Below are positions 24,414-37,100 of a stretch of 64,000 nt of DNA, piece after piece (within the stretch, counting starts at the first letter, position 1; every line of letters starts with the position of its first letter). Under the pieces are notes generated by a model. The model was given only the letters and a program-made list of their open reading frames with translations, was not told the DNA's origin and made no database searches. Position numbers and translations under genes: made by a program. Source of the DNA: Quillaja saponaria (taxonomy: Eukaryota > Streptophyta > Magnoliopsida > Fabales > Quillajaceae); the NCBI GenBank assembly GCA_029379385.1, contig CM055612.1, positions 9,052,001-9,116,000 on the forward strand. The letters are read 5' to 3'.

Positions 24414-24590
24414 ATTTTCAATCATTATCAAAAGGGAAATTTCTTACAATTTAGTTGCTATTAACCTCAAAGTCATGCATATTTCTTATCCATATGTTTA
24501 AGCTGAGAAGAAATTTTATACCTAATAATGCAACACAAAATGAATTGTGGTTATTCTATAAACTCAAAATATTGGTTTTGTCCTTTGAGA
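24414..24590 (+). repeat. Dispersed ~180-bp repeat, copy 2
   Basis: Matches 17458-17636 in the same orientation, including ctaataatgcaacacaaaat. It lies upstream of D and ends where the LINE-derived fragment begins. Confidence 0.65.
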
Positions 24591-24599
24591 TCACATAGG

Positions 24600-25037
24600 A
24601 GATATCTTGTATGCTCATGGCACCCAGGTACAAGGGATCACTACTCCTTTTGTTTTAGAATGCCTTGCTTTAAGAGCAGCGGTTCAGAAATGTCTGCACC
24701 TCCAATTCCCAAATATAGTCTTTGAAGGGGATGCGAAGCTTATTATTGAAGTTTTTAATTCTAGGGTTGATGGAGCTCCATTGGCTAATGTGCTTATTGA
24801 TGAATTTTCGAAAATGTAATTGGGTTGCTCATAGAGGCAAGAAAAACCCTTACAGATCCTAATCTTTGTGGAAATAATATGTCCTTGCAGAGCTAGCTAC
24901 TGTAAAAGCTAGCTACTGTGTGTCTATCATTAATGGAACTATCTATCTTTGTAGGTCCTTACTGTAAAAGCTAGCTACTGTGTGTCTATCATTAATGGAA
25001 CTATCTATCTTTGTTAAAAAAATTAAAAAAAAAAAAA
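24600..25037 (+). mobile_element. LINE 3' end with RNase H fragment and poly(A)
   Basis: The plus strand encodes GDILYAHGT and then LECLALRAAVQKCLHLQ and FEGDAKLIIEVFNSR. This matches the plant RNase H-like domain (RVT_3 type) found at the C-terminus of L1-type LINEs. The frame stops at about 24817. About 80 bp later comes a tandem duplication of a 54-bp segment and then an A-rich tail (25016-25037). This is the order expected of a 5'-truncated non-LTR insertion. No reverse transcriptase remains and no target duplication could be found. Confidence 0.65.
24899..25014 (+). repeat. Exact 54-bp tandem duplication before the poly(A)
   Basis: The segment beginning actgtaaaagctagctac and ending atctttgt occurs at 24899-24952 and again, identical, at 24961-25014, a period of 62 bases. 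It sits directly upstream of the A-rich tail. Identity suggests a recent duplication. Confidence 0.9.
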
Positions 25038-25720
25038 AAATCAAATACTAATTCAAATAATAATGATAATAGGTGGTCATATTCCTAGCAATATCCTTCA
25101 CATTTAAGTCCACATTTGGTTATTAATAACTTACATTTTGCTTGTAGGAGGAGACTGAGTCAATTAATATAAATTTCCCTTTCATAATTAATATGTGGTT
25201 GTAATTTGAATTTGTTTCCTTTCGTTATCATATTTTTGAGAAATTTCTAAGAAACTTAGATAGAAACAATCAAGAGATTTCTTATAATTTGAGAAAGACT
25301 GATTCTTCGTCTACTTTTCTTTGGTTCAAAATTTTTTTAAATACTAATTCATTTTATATTTTCACCTTCTCGTCTCGCAATCAATGCTTATTTTTTTCCA
25401 GAGCAACGGACACGGTATCGCGTTGAAGTCAGTGTGCAATCTTATTGGTGCTTGACTCCTTGTAAAACAGGCACGGACAAATATTGATGAGTGGTGAAAA
25501 CGATTAAAATTTTGATTTTTATAACAGACTTTAATATTCAAATTAGTTTAATTATTAATCACATGATTAAGTTAGAGTTGACTGTCAATCTATGGCAACT
25601 CTCTTTCTTTTATATCGGGCTAGGACTAACAGGATAATACCAAGCTATCTCAAATTCAAAACACCAAGTTAACTTAACCTGTGAGTACAACTTTGAACAA
25701 TTGAACAAAAATTACAATTA
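25038..25720. other. Spacer and upstream region of E
   Basis: No gene seen. The last ~90 bases (ctatctcaaattcaaaacac..gtgag) resemble the region upstream of A (4425-4460) and D, and are therefore probably the old 5' UTR of E. Confidence 0.45.
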
Positions 25721-26430
25721 ATGATCACTCATAGCTTTTCGTTTTTGTTCTCGTTCGCGGTACTCATATTTGTGTTGTTCAATCTTGGAGAAGCCCAATA
25801 TGAGTGCAAGGAGTCAAGGTGTGGAAAAGTGAGTATTAGATTTCCATTTCAAATCAAAGGTAGGAACCCAGATCATGATCACTGTGGCTACCCTTATCCC
25901 AGGTTTTATCTATCTTGTACACATCAAAATGAGACCGTACTTGAGCTGCCTGCATCATCGTTGTCGTCGTCACCATCATCCTTGTCTTCTCAAGTTGACA
26001 TAGCAAAATTCTTCATCAGAAGCATAGATTACCAATCCCAGCAAATTCATGTATATGACCTTGAAAATTGCCTTCCTAGACAGATTCTAAAGCTAGTCGT
26101 AAATTCATCGATAATTTCACACTTCCAATTTTTTTTCATCAGAATTTCCCATGTATTATAGCCATAAAGGAAAGTACATTTTCTTGAATTGCTCTGGAGT
26201 CTGGAGTATATGGATTAGATATGATGTTCTCCCACTGCCCAGTTCTGGTTGTTGACTCCGACATTGATGTTTTTGACTCTTACTCTTACAACCCTTACTA
26301 CTCTTACTCCTCATTACTGCCTCTCTGCACCAAGATTCTCGACGTTTTTTCAATTTCAGGAGATTTTGATTTCATTGACGACAATTCTATGTATCTAAGA
26401 TGGTTAACACCAAATGCAATGCATCCGACG
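25721..26430 (+). pseudogene. LRK10L ectodomain exon E, truncated
   Basis: Starts at ATG 25721 with a signal peptide (MITHSFSFLFSF...GEAQ) and a GUB_WAK region (CGKVSIRFPFQIKG, CGYPYPRFYLSC) close to A and D. It has an expanded Ser tract (SSLSSSPSSLSS) before FFIRSIDYQSQQ. The frame breaks near 26140. Later pieces (FLNCS, CPVLVVDSDIDV, CTKILDV, LRWLTPN) lie in shifted frames. Homology stops at about 26414. No membrane or kinase exon follows, and the next kilobase is unrelated. It is a dead 5' fragment. Confidence 0.87.
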
Positions 26431-26640
26431 ATAAAATGGGAAAAACATATATTTTTCTATATTCCATGTAAGTTTTTAGGAATATCAATGCAATGCACAA
26501 AACTAGGTTTTAGGAATCAGCTAAAAGTTATTTATTTATTTTTTTTATCTTACACTGTGACTACTTAAACTAAGATGGTTAAATAACAAATACCAATCAC
26601 TTGAACTCTACAATAAAATGGGAAAACATGTATTAACGAT
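26396..26640 (+). repeat. Local duplication at the broken end of E
   Basis: The phrase ctaagatggttaa followed about 30 bases later by ataaaatgggaaaa occurs at 26396-26445 and again at 26569-26625. A short piece of the E exon end was duplicated with its new flank, so the duplication followed the truncation. Confidence 0.55.
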
Positions 26641-26649
26641 TTAGCTAGT

Positions 26650-27815
26650 AGCTAATCTTTTTATTCAAATACTCTCTTTTCAAAAAAATAAAAATAATAA
26701 TAATATATAAAATCTGTTTTAATTTTTTTTCAGCCTAAATAGTTTTTTGTTTTTGCTAATATCAACTTAAATAGTTAAAAGTTAAAAACAAATGTTTTTT
26801 TTTTTTTTATGTTACACAAGGGTTATCCAATCCACAAAAGAAAGAAAAAGAGAATTTTATTTCTTTTATTTATTGGTTGTTACTCAATTACTTAAGTATA
26901 GTTAACCTTATTGAAAAATTTTAGATTAAAAAAAAAAAAAAAAAAATCCCTCGTTGGAAGTTGGTATATTTTGGCACAAAATTAAAAGTTTATCTACAAT
27001 TTATGATATCTTGGAAAATATTATGATTTTCCTTTTCTTTTATTAAACTTTTGCGCCTGTTTTATTTTATGAAAAAAAAAAAAAAGAAGAAAAAGAAAAA
27101 CATACAGATAAATATTTACTTTTCAAAAAAAAAAAAAAAAAACAGAGAAAAACTTAAAATTAGTGTCTCTAGGTTGTGGTATTGCTTAAAGCATATTATG
27201 GCCCATAATTAATGCCTGATTTTGTGTATATAAGGGCAATTGATCACGGCCATATTATGGCTTTAACTGTATTAAACTCCGCTAGTTGGATATTTTGTGC
27301 AATTGTACCTGTTTTTGACCAATTTCAGATGCCTCGAAATCGGCTGGTACTTGAGTTTTCAGGCAGATCTGCACCTAACACTTTGCTGGAAATGCCATTG
27401 GTTTAGACTTGGGATCCATTGACAGGTTCAACGATGTCATTGTTTCTTTATTTCAATTTGCAATTTATTTAATTTCTGCAGTTCTGCAATCTTTTAGCTC
27501 AGAGATGGGGAAGATTCATTTGGGCTTGATGTAGAGAGAGACTAACATTTGCAATGGTCTGGGTTGATGAGGCTAACATACTTACTTGAATAGTACAACT
27601 GATTGTGGGTCTTAACATTGTTAGACTCCTCATACTCGCTTCCTTTAGCAGTCAGCCCAACTTGAGTGGAATGCTTCACTCTGAAAATAGTTTGGATTGC
27701 TAACTTTTTTTTTTTTTTTAATTGTCAATTTATCCTTATTTTATATAGATTATGCAATGAGTACATGGCCTAGCTTAATGATCAGAGTTACTAAGAGATA
27801 AAGATCTATCCTAGG
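26650..27815. other. Non-coding spacer with poly-A/T tracts and one less AT-rich island
   Basis: Long A and T tracts at 26792-26808, 26928-26946 and 27126-27142 alternate with plain AT-rich DNA. The island 27200-27700 has more balanced composition. Its only open frame (27212-27406) gives an unrecognisable 64-aa product. I cannot say what the island was. Confidence 0.4.
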
Positions 27816-28150
27816 AAGCAGATGCGAATACGAGTATTGGATATGATGTGTATCCAATACCGCAATACGGCAATTTTAAAAAAATAAAGATACTACACAT
27901 TAATTAAATAATATTATATTATATATATATATTTATACATATATATTAAAGCATAAAATAAATAATAAACACAATTCATAACATAAACTCATATTTCAAT
28001 TACATTATGCATGCACAATTTAATTTCCATTCAATTTTTATTTATTATCTTAAATTGTTTACTAAAAAAATTATTTCTCAAATATTTTTTTCTAAATTAA
28101 ATATATACAGTTTAGTTTTTAAATATTTTTCTTAGAGAGTCTTCTAATAT
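27816..28150. mobile_element. Relic of the hAT-like family seen at 37101
   Basis: The start (aagcagatgcgaatacgag, then gtatccaataccgcaatacgg) lines up with the 5' end of 37101-38305 (aagcacagatacggatacgag). Both continue into similar AT-rich DNA containing attcataacata. The other end is missing. Confidence 0.5.
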
Positions 28151-31100
28151 ATGTATTAGTCATAATTAACTGAGATTGGATCCAACGGAGAGTACTTTGT
28201 TGAAGAGGTGCCTGGAGAGTCATATTAAATGATATCTTTGTATTATTTATAGAAAAATTGTTCATGAATCCATGATAATTCAGCAGAAATGGTTGTTAAA
28301 ACAGAAGATTGTGAAACAAAAATATCAACAACTGCCACTAACTAGAATTCTAGATAATGTGATAATAGGGTACTACCTTGCCTTTCAAAACTTCTATTTT
28401 CATCATCCTCTGAAAATTTTAGTTTAGAACAATAGGGAATCTTGATGAGTATTAGGAAAGTAAATATCAAATCCATCATAGTCTAAAGGCTAATAATACA
28501 GAAAAAATGACAATTCATCTTTATGATTTGATTTTTTTGATTAACTTCAAAAGATCATTGACTCATGAGGTAGCTAACATTCTGACAATGTGATTAAAAT
28601 ACTTGTATAAGAAAATAACAAAACAAGCAAATAAAAGCCAAAAATGCCTTAGTTTTGCAGGAAAGGAAAAAAAAAATCTGATGAGCTGTCACTAAACATA
28701 ACTTTAATCCTAGAAATGCACGAAGACAAATTATACGCAATGATGCTTAACCATGGAACACTTTCATAAGCATCTAAATAAACTAATTTCCCCATTTACT
28801 GTGTGATGCCATATTTTCCCCTAGCTCGCAATATTCTACTGCATCAGCATAACTTGTAGCTACTTCAAGATCAACAGAAGTGTTTAAGGAGTCATTTGCT
28901 GTTTTTTGTTCAGATATAAGTCCGCCGTCAATATCTGGCATTTCCTGTGGACACATTAATGGCTTTGGTGGCATTTCTAAACTTTAAGCATCTCCTTCAA
29001 GCATTTCTACTATTTGATGCATTACAGGACGATCATTTGGCTTCAATTGCATACACCATAGTGCCACCATAATCATCTTTTTTGCTACACTCTTTTCCTC
29101 CTCTGTAGCTTCCTCCATTAACTCTATGTCATTTCCTTCTCTAAATTGATTATAAATCCACGTAGGAAAGTAAAGCTGACTTAAATTATCTTGGTTTGAA
29201 CCTTCTCCAAGTTCGTCCAATTGCAAATTCTTCCTTCCGCTTGCCATTTCCATTAAAAACATTCCAAAACTATAAACATCAGCCTTATAAGAAACTCCTC
29301 CAATAATTTTGTAAAACAACTTAGGGCCATGTATCCAAGTGTTCCTCTTGCTGCTGTCAAAGGAACAATACTATCAATTACCAGATAAAGCTTTGAAAGT
29401 CCAAAGTTTGAAATTTTTGGAAGAAAATTTTCATCAAGAAGAATGTTGTGAGGCTTGATGTCAAAATGTAAGATTTGCATATAGCAGCCTTGATGTGAAT
29501 AATCAATCCCATGTGTAACTCCAAGAGATATTTCATATATTTGTTTGCAACTAAATGAATTGTGTTACTTCCTTCTTTGGAAAAAATGTACTTATCCAGA
29601 GATCCATGAGGCATGAATTCATATATTAAAACACCCCTCAACACAATAGCTAATAAGTTGCACAACATTAAAATGGTGAATCGTTCCACTAGTTGCAACC
29701 TCACTTATAAAATCTTGTCCGTTAGTTTTTGACTTACCCAACATCTTTACTGCAACAAGTTGTCCACTCTGAAGCTTTCCTTTAAAAACAGAGCCAAATC
29801 CACCTTCACCCAATTTGTCTTTGAAACCTTTGGTCATTCTCCTAATTTGTGAGTATGAGTATCTAATTGGCATCATGTTATTGTTACTATGAAGAAACTC
29901 TTCAATAATAGGATACACAGAGAAATGTCTCATTCGCCACTTCAAGATCAAAAGTAATGATCAAGAAGGTAATTCCTATTTCAAATTTTGCGCCAACTGA
30001 AAATACTGAGTAGAAAAATTACAAAATATAATTAATATTTATAAATATAAGTTTTTGGCTCTTTTTAAGAATTTAGTGACAAAAGAACTATGGATCTCTT
30101 TCCTAAAGCTTGCTGATGATGTGATGAATTATTATAGTATCAAAGTATGAGATTCTAAATCTTCATAATTAATTATTGTTCAAGGATCTTAGCATATAAG
30201 TCAATATCAAAATAGGCATTCACATTTTTTTTAACATCTTTTGAGACATTTCGTCTTTCATTATTATATTGTTTGAGGCATTCATCATTCTTTTTTATAT
30301 CTTTTGAAACTCGTCACCAAAAACCAGTGAATATACTCATAAGAAAATTGTGACATGCCAATTCTTTTATATATCATAATATTTTTTTTTTTCTTTCTTC
30401 TATATATATATTTTTAATTATTTCTCAAAATTCATTATTGATGAGCATCAAACTGCATTCTTTTTTTCTTTTTCTTTTTTTACCTTAACTTTATTATTTT
30501 ACAAAAAAATTAAAATACATATTGGAATAATATCAATGACATAAAAAAATAAATAAAAAGAATGATCTCTAAATTTATATTTTCAAACAATAGTTAACTC
30601 AAAATTTTAAATATGTCTATTTTAGATTGTCTATTGATTATTAGTTTTTATTCCACTTGCAACTATTAAAGAGTGCAATTGTAATTTTTTGACTATTTTA
30701 GATTTTTTATTGATTATTAATATTTTTTTTTTATCTCTATTATTGATTGAGAGAGTTTGATGACATATTTTTTGTTCAAATTGTTTAATATATGCCTATA
30801 AAATCTTTTTTTTTATTATTATTATTGATTTTTTTTTTTAAACTTTTTTTTTCCACTTACAAGTTATGGACACATTTCTAACTAGATTTATTCGGCTGTC
30901 ATGCAATGTATTAATTATTTTAAACATATTTTAAAATTATTTTTAAAAAATGAAAACTTTTCTTTTATTTTGTGAAAATTTATTAATAGCATATATGTAT
31001 TATTTTCTTTTAACGGTATTAATTGATTAAGCTAATATGACATATTGAAATATTAATTAATGTGCAGCCTATCTTACTATGTCTCACTATATCATCATAT

Positions 31101-31153
31101 TATATTCCTTACAAGTATATAATATACTATGAATTTTTAACTTCTAAAAAAAA

Positions 31154-31156
<3 letters not shown>

Positions 31157-31182
<26 letters not shown>
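31157..31182. repeat. (TA)n microsatellite
   Basis: Thirteen TA units in the intron of F, near the place corresponding to AT repeats in the B intron. Confidence 0.9.
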
Positions 31183-31187
<5 letters not shown>

Positions 31188-31899
31188 TTTTTTTTTTGTT
31201 ACAAATATTTTTGAATATGCTGATATTTTTCTATATGAGAAAAAAATAAAAAAATAAAAAAGTTTGGCATCAATACTAATTGTTGACTTGATTCAAACAT
31301 AGATTTACCCTAATTTTTTCATAATTGATTATCTCTAATAAGCTGTGAAAAAATACCATTCAAAAAATTACTTTAGAAATTAGACATTATAATATTTTTT
31401 TGATATCTTCTTTATTGAAGTTAAAACATTTTTGTTTATAATTGGAGACACATCAAATTAGGTTTATTCATATACTTGTAAGGTATATTATTGTTTGTAA
31501 AGTATAAAGAGTTTAAGTAAATTAAGAATTTTTTGTTTAAAAAGTAGAAAACAAAACTATGAAAATGAAACAGAAAAATTTGTAAGTGTTTTGTAAGTGA
31601 GGAAGGACATAACAAAGAGGAGAGAGAAGATATAGGAGTTAGATTGAAAAAATAGAAATTATATTTTACATAATAAACTTAGAAGATATATGAGAGAATT
31701 TGTGTGTGATGTGACAAAATGATATAGCTTAAGACAAATGAGAGAGAATTAACGAGTGATATTGCAAGATAGGTTCATTGATGATATGTTAACACCACAT
31801 TCTCATAATTCTCAAATATCAATTATATTATATCTTATAGATTTATCTCTCATATAGAAATTAATTTTAAAAAAATAATCACCGAGGTAGACTACATCT

Positions 31900-32215
31900 T
31901 AATGCATGCATTGAGGTCTTATTTTAAATATTTAAGATGGAAGTGCTGAGGCCAGGAGGTTTTAAGTTCAAATCCCAAGTGTAATTGTATTATCTTATTT
32001 AAGAGTTGTTTGGTTTCTTAGTGAGTTGTGATGAAGTTGCAATGTTAGTTAGTGATTGTAATAATTGAGAGACAATATTCTTAGTTATTAATTGTTATAA
32101 AATGAGATAGAATATTTTGTTTGATTTGAGAGGCACTCTGGTATTAATTTGTAGATGCTTTTTGTACTGTTTTTAAATATTGATATATATAATAAAATCT
32201 CATCGCTTCTTATAA
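31900..32215 (+). mobile_element. Possible SINE-like remnant
   Basis: The segment ggccaggaggtttt followed by agttcaaatccc (31952-31978) resembles the internal B box of tRNA-derived SINEs. An A/T-rich tail near 32210 would fit a 3' end. This stretch interrupts colinearity with the B intron. The A box is not convincing and ends are not defined. Confidence 0.3.
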
Positions 32216-33755
32216 AAAATAAAATAAAATTAATGCTTGCATTTTAATTACGATTAAAAGTTTTGATCATGATTCTTAAATTTTAAGATAGTGTTTCTCA
32301 TTGATATATATATATATAAGCAATATATCTCAACAACCAGTATTTATCAATTTAATATAAATAATAAGAATCAAGGACAAACATCATCCGGAATAAAAGG
32401 TATGCATGTTAGAGTTAGCATTTTTAGTGAATCAAGGAGAAATAAGACATCTTACCCGTGATATTCCATAGCCATGGATACAAAACTGCATCATAACATA
32501 AAAAAATGATAATGTTGGTAAAAATATATGAAAAACAAGTTAAAAAATTATTTTTAATATGAAAAAACAATTATTTCAAATAATGTTGGAAAGGATTGAA
32601 AGTTCAAACTTTGGATATTTGGAGAGCAAACAGAATGGATGGCCACCAAACCATAAAACTGTTGTTAAATTATTATTTTTTTGGTAAGAATATACTTTAA
32701 GCGAGTTGTGTTTGTAAATTTACGAGTTGAGTTCTACAAAGTCTGACTGATTGTCTAAAAGACGAATTGATCTCTAGTCAAGCTATTAATGACTGATTCA
32801 TTAGTTGTTCACAAAAAGCTATGTTTATTTGCACTCCTAGCTAGCTTTGCTTATACATGTGCTAGTTTTTGCTACAAACTCAATTTCTTCTTCTATTTTC
32901 TGATTTTTTATTTATTTTATATTTAGGATATATTACTACAAAAAATAAATGATAAATAATTAATCTCACCTCGAAAAAATTCTCGAATCTGTAGCCAAAT
33001 TCCTAAACCTTCAAAACATAAGAATAAAATTTTCACATTAGAAATTAAAATGACAATAATATGGAGGAAATTTCTTTCCATTTCTATTTAAATGGTTCAG
33101 ATTGAATTCAAGATATCGAAACTAAAATTCATATAAAATATCTTGACAGAAAAGGAAAATGAAAAAGAGAGAGAGAGAAAAGTAATAATAAATATTAATA
33201 TTCTTTTCGAATTCTTAATAAGTTTAGTGATGATTTACATTATTAACATAACCTAACTTAGAGTTTATCTTTCTTTCTTTCCATCAAATTTCAGTTTTAA
33301 AATAGGTAATTGTCTTGAAATACAATTAGAAGAATCCAATTCATTTTAAAAAAACCAGCCACCCATTGCACTTGTTAAAACATACTAAATAATTTTTTTT
33401 AAATGTATAAAGTTGTCATTTTAAGTTTTGTTAGTCCTATTTAAAATGGAAAAAAATAAATATTAAGAGATAAAAGACAAAGGAGTAGTTGTTATATTAG
33501 TTACTGAAGTAATGAGTAGTTATTAGGAGAGAAAAATTAATTTAATTTTATTATTTTTAATTAATTAATTTAAAATTAATTAATTAATATTATTTTAAAG
33601 TATTGTTATATAGAGTAGAACAAATGTTAGTTGAATTACAAATGAACTAAAGGAAAAAAAAAAGGATGTTATAATTATAAGTATTTTCTTAAAAACATCT
33701 TTCATCTCAATTTAATAAGAATGCAACTCATATCTTATTTTCTCTAGTCTTTTAA

Positions 33756-36538
33756 TCTATAGTATATAATAAAATTGATATTTGAAAATTGAGGAAATAT
33801 AATGCTAATACGTAGGATTGTTATATTATGCCATGTCAGCTTTTGAAAAAAATTAAAAATAATTGATTCCTTTCTCCTCTTCTTCACCTAGTAATTTTAT
33901 ACCACATAAGATTCTTAAGGGATGACACATCAGCTTTTGGATAAAAGTAATGTAAAAAAGAAAAATCTCAAATAATTCGTGTCTTCCCACTTTTTCTTCT
34001 CATAAAGTTTATTTATTATTATTAATTATCAATTGCAGTTACCTAAACTTATGCCTTTATTAATTCTAATAAGAAATGTTGTAATACCACTTCTTTTTTT
34101 CTCAAATCTCTTTCTATTACTTGACTCTTTGTCTTCATGAACAGAATTTGAAAGAAAAATCTCAAATCATTCGTGTCTTCCCACTTTTTCTTCTCATAAC
34201 ATTTATTTATTATTATTAATTATCAATTGTAGTTACCTAAACTTATGCCTTTATCAATTCTAATAAGAAATGTTGTAATACCACTTCTTTTTTTCTCAAA
34301 TCTCTTTCTATTACTTGACTCTTTATCTTCATGAACAGAATTTGAATAATATAAATATGATCATCTTTACCTTTATGCTAATATCAGCAATGGTACAGAG
34401 GAAGAGTGAAAGTTGGTCACTCAGAAGACTACTTAATAATTGTTGCCCTGATTAGCAATAAGTCAGACCACAAAATTTTCGATAACCAAGCTTATGTAAG
34501 AGCAAAATGAAAGAAGAGGAGGTAGAAGCTTTTGGGTCTCTTATATCTAGTTAGAGGGATTGAACTGTAAATCATTTCTTGTAATAATGATTGAAAAAGA
34601 ATGCCAAAAAAGATGACCAAAAATCATAATGGATTGGACGAAAGACAAGCATAGACATCAAGATATTGAGATTTGTCAATAGAGTTGTGTATTGTTAAAT
34701 AGGTAAAAGTGATCCATGTATTTTATCTATATTAATAATTCTATTTTAATATTTTCTTATGAACTCTTTGCTTCATTTCTCCTTAAAACAAGTTTGGTTC
34801 AAAATTTTCATCCATCACTCGAATTTATTTGAAAGTCAAGACTATAAAATGATTTATACTCTTACCATTATTCTTTCTAAAAATGAATTTAAGATTAGTT
34901 ATGTTAAAACAAAATATATAAAAATACCTACGACATAAAAAATATTATTAAATAAAAAAAAAACAATATGATATTAATAATATCATAATCTCATGGATTA
35001 AAAAAAATACTTTTAAATTAATTTTTTAAAAAGAAAATTAAATCACATTTAATAAAAACATAAAAGACTCTACCATTAACAATTAGTACCTTAAAAAAAT
35101 CATATTTAATAAATGTAACTCCTAAAACTTTTTAAAATCCAAATCATATTTAATAAATGTACATTAATTTCCAATTGCAAGAAAACATTTCAAGCTTTCT
35201 TCTAATAATAAAAATAATAATAATAAATAAAAATTTCCTATATTGAAATTAATATAAAAGTTAATTAGGTGATATATTTTTTTTCAATTAAATTTTTCTA
35301 GGTAACTTCTAAAATCTCTTAAAATGGTAATCATATCTAAGAAATGTTATTTTCAAAATTCAAACCTCTCAAAATCTCTCTTAAATTGGTGATGATTTTT
35401 TCGTATCTATTAAATTTTTTCAAGTAATGTATATAACCTCTCAAAATTGTAATCATATCTAATAAATATTATTTTAAAAATAATTAATATAGAGAATAAA
35501 TTAAATATACATATTATGGATGAAATTAAAAGTGCTGACCTAATTATTGTAGTAATTATTAATAGTTAGTGATATAGTAAAATGTGATTAATACAAGGAA
35601 TGAAAACATATGAAAATTAAAAAGATTTCAGGCAAAAATTAGTGACGAAAAAGAAATGAGTAGAAAAAAAAAAGTAATTGATATAGTTAATTCATTATGA
35701 CAAATTAATAGTAGTAAGTTACGGATGAATTAGAAATGTGTAGTTACACTAATTTTATTAATTTTTTTTAAGGTAATCAATATAGGGATTAAATTAATTG
35801 AGTATTGAGATATGCATTAGGCTAAGTATTGTAGTAATTATTATTAGTTAGTGATAAAATAAAATATGATTAATATATATAAGGAAGGAAAACCTTACGG
35901 AAGAAGAAAAATTTCAGGAAAAAAAATTAATTGACACAAATTACAGAAAAATTAATGATAATTCATATTCTTACCTAATTATTATAATATATGTTGGTTG
36001 TTATTGATTACTAATTTTATTCAAAATGTGCATATATGCGAACTTGACATTTATGTGTAAATGAATGGAACATCAAAATTATTATTTTTTGAGTACTTGA
36101 AAAATATATATAAAAAAAAAAATTCAACTCCTAAACCAAAAGTTAGACAACATTTAATCTCAAACTATTGACTTAACTAATATTTGATGCATTACAAACT
36201 TTACTTCTTCTTCTTTTTAACTAAAAATGACAAATATGTAAAATGTGCTGCTAGAATGTTTGAATTATGTTTTAATGGAGTCAAGTGATACTTTTAAATA
36301 ATAAGAAAATAAAATATAAATAAACTAACATGTTCATTGTACAAATCGAGACCATATAAAAATAAATAATTTTATAACGATTTTGTAAAAATAAAAAATA
36401 TATACAACACAAAAAACTAAATAAATAAACTAAAAATATTATAAATTTATAATATCATAAAATAAAAAATATTGCCAATTTAAATTTTAAAATATAATAT
36501 AAAATAAAACTAATGCCCGGGACGAATTCATCTATTAG
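33756..36538. mobile_element. Helitron-like insertion in the F intron
   Basis: The paralogous B intron has an uninterrupted site (cctttaa/tattatatata). In F, 2.78 kb lies between tttaa and tatatata. The insert starts TCTATAGTATATAATAAAA right after an A and ends ...CATCTATTAG right before a T. That fits Helitron rules (5' TC, 3' CTRR, A/T target) with the final C changed to T. A GC patch, TGCCCGGGACGA, lies about 15 bases before the end, where a hairpin is expected, but a good stem is not visible. No Rep/helicase coding is seen. It includes a 194-bp tandem duplication and AT-rich sub-repeats near 35480-35940. Confidence 0.5.
33957..34346 (+). repeat. 194-bp tandem duplication inside the intron insertion
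   Basis: Units at about 33957-34150 and 34151-34346 both contain tcgtgtcttcccacttttt, cctaaacttatgccttta and cttcatgaacagaatttg. They differ at only a few positions, so the duplication is younger than the surrounding elements. Confidence 0.9.
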
Positions 36539-37100
36539 TATATATATTAACTCCATTTCATTCTAAGCAAAATCAAATATAAGACTTGACTTTTAAATAA
36601 TTAAATTGATGGGCGCATTAATAAGTGTCTCTTACCGCGTCAGCTGTGGTGATTACCAAAATAAGTACAATAATTTGAACACTGAACGCTTCCGGTTGAT
36701 TCATTAACAGAGCACCATCTGGATCCGGATCCACAGTAATATTGGCAAAGACCATTCAGCCAACCAAGCTCAAATCCATAGGCCATCCAGTTCTGAATGT
36801 CGACATATGAAACTTTCTACTTGTCTCCATGGATCGAATAATTCCAGAAAATCATAGTAACCTGCTTCACTTGACACCCAACTTTCAAATGCCCACTGTC
36901 TAAATCTGATCCAGCAATGGAATAAAGATGCCCTTTGGAACGCCGCCCATTGAGACAGGAAGTATCTGCTTCTGCTACATACAAACCATTATCTCTCACT
37001 GGATTGCTGCAGTCAAGAAAATTACATGCCAAAACAGAAATTGCTAGAATAACCACCTGGCGACTGGTTGTGATATTGATAGCGAAGATACAATTCTCCA

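Noticed and set aside
27212..27406. 64-codon frame in the spacer after E
   Set aside because: No recognisable domain and isolated. Length is within chance expectation.
31952..31978. Possible tRNA gene (B-box-like word)
   Set aside because: No cloverleaf or A box can be formed. At best a SINE relic.
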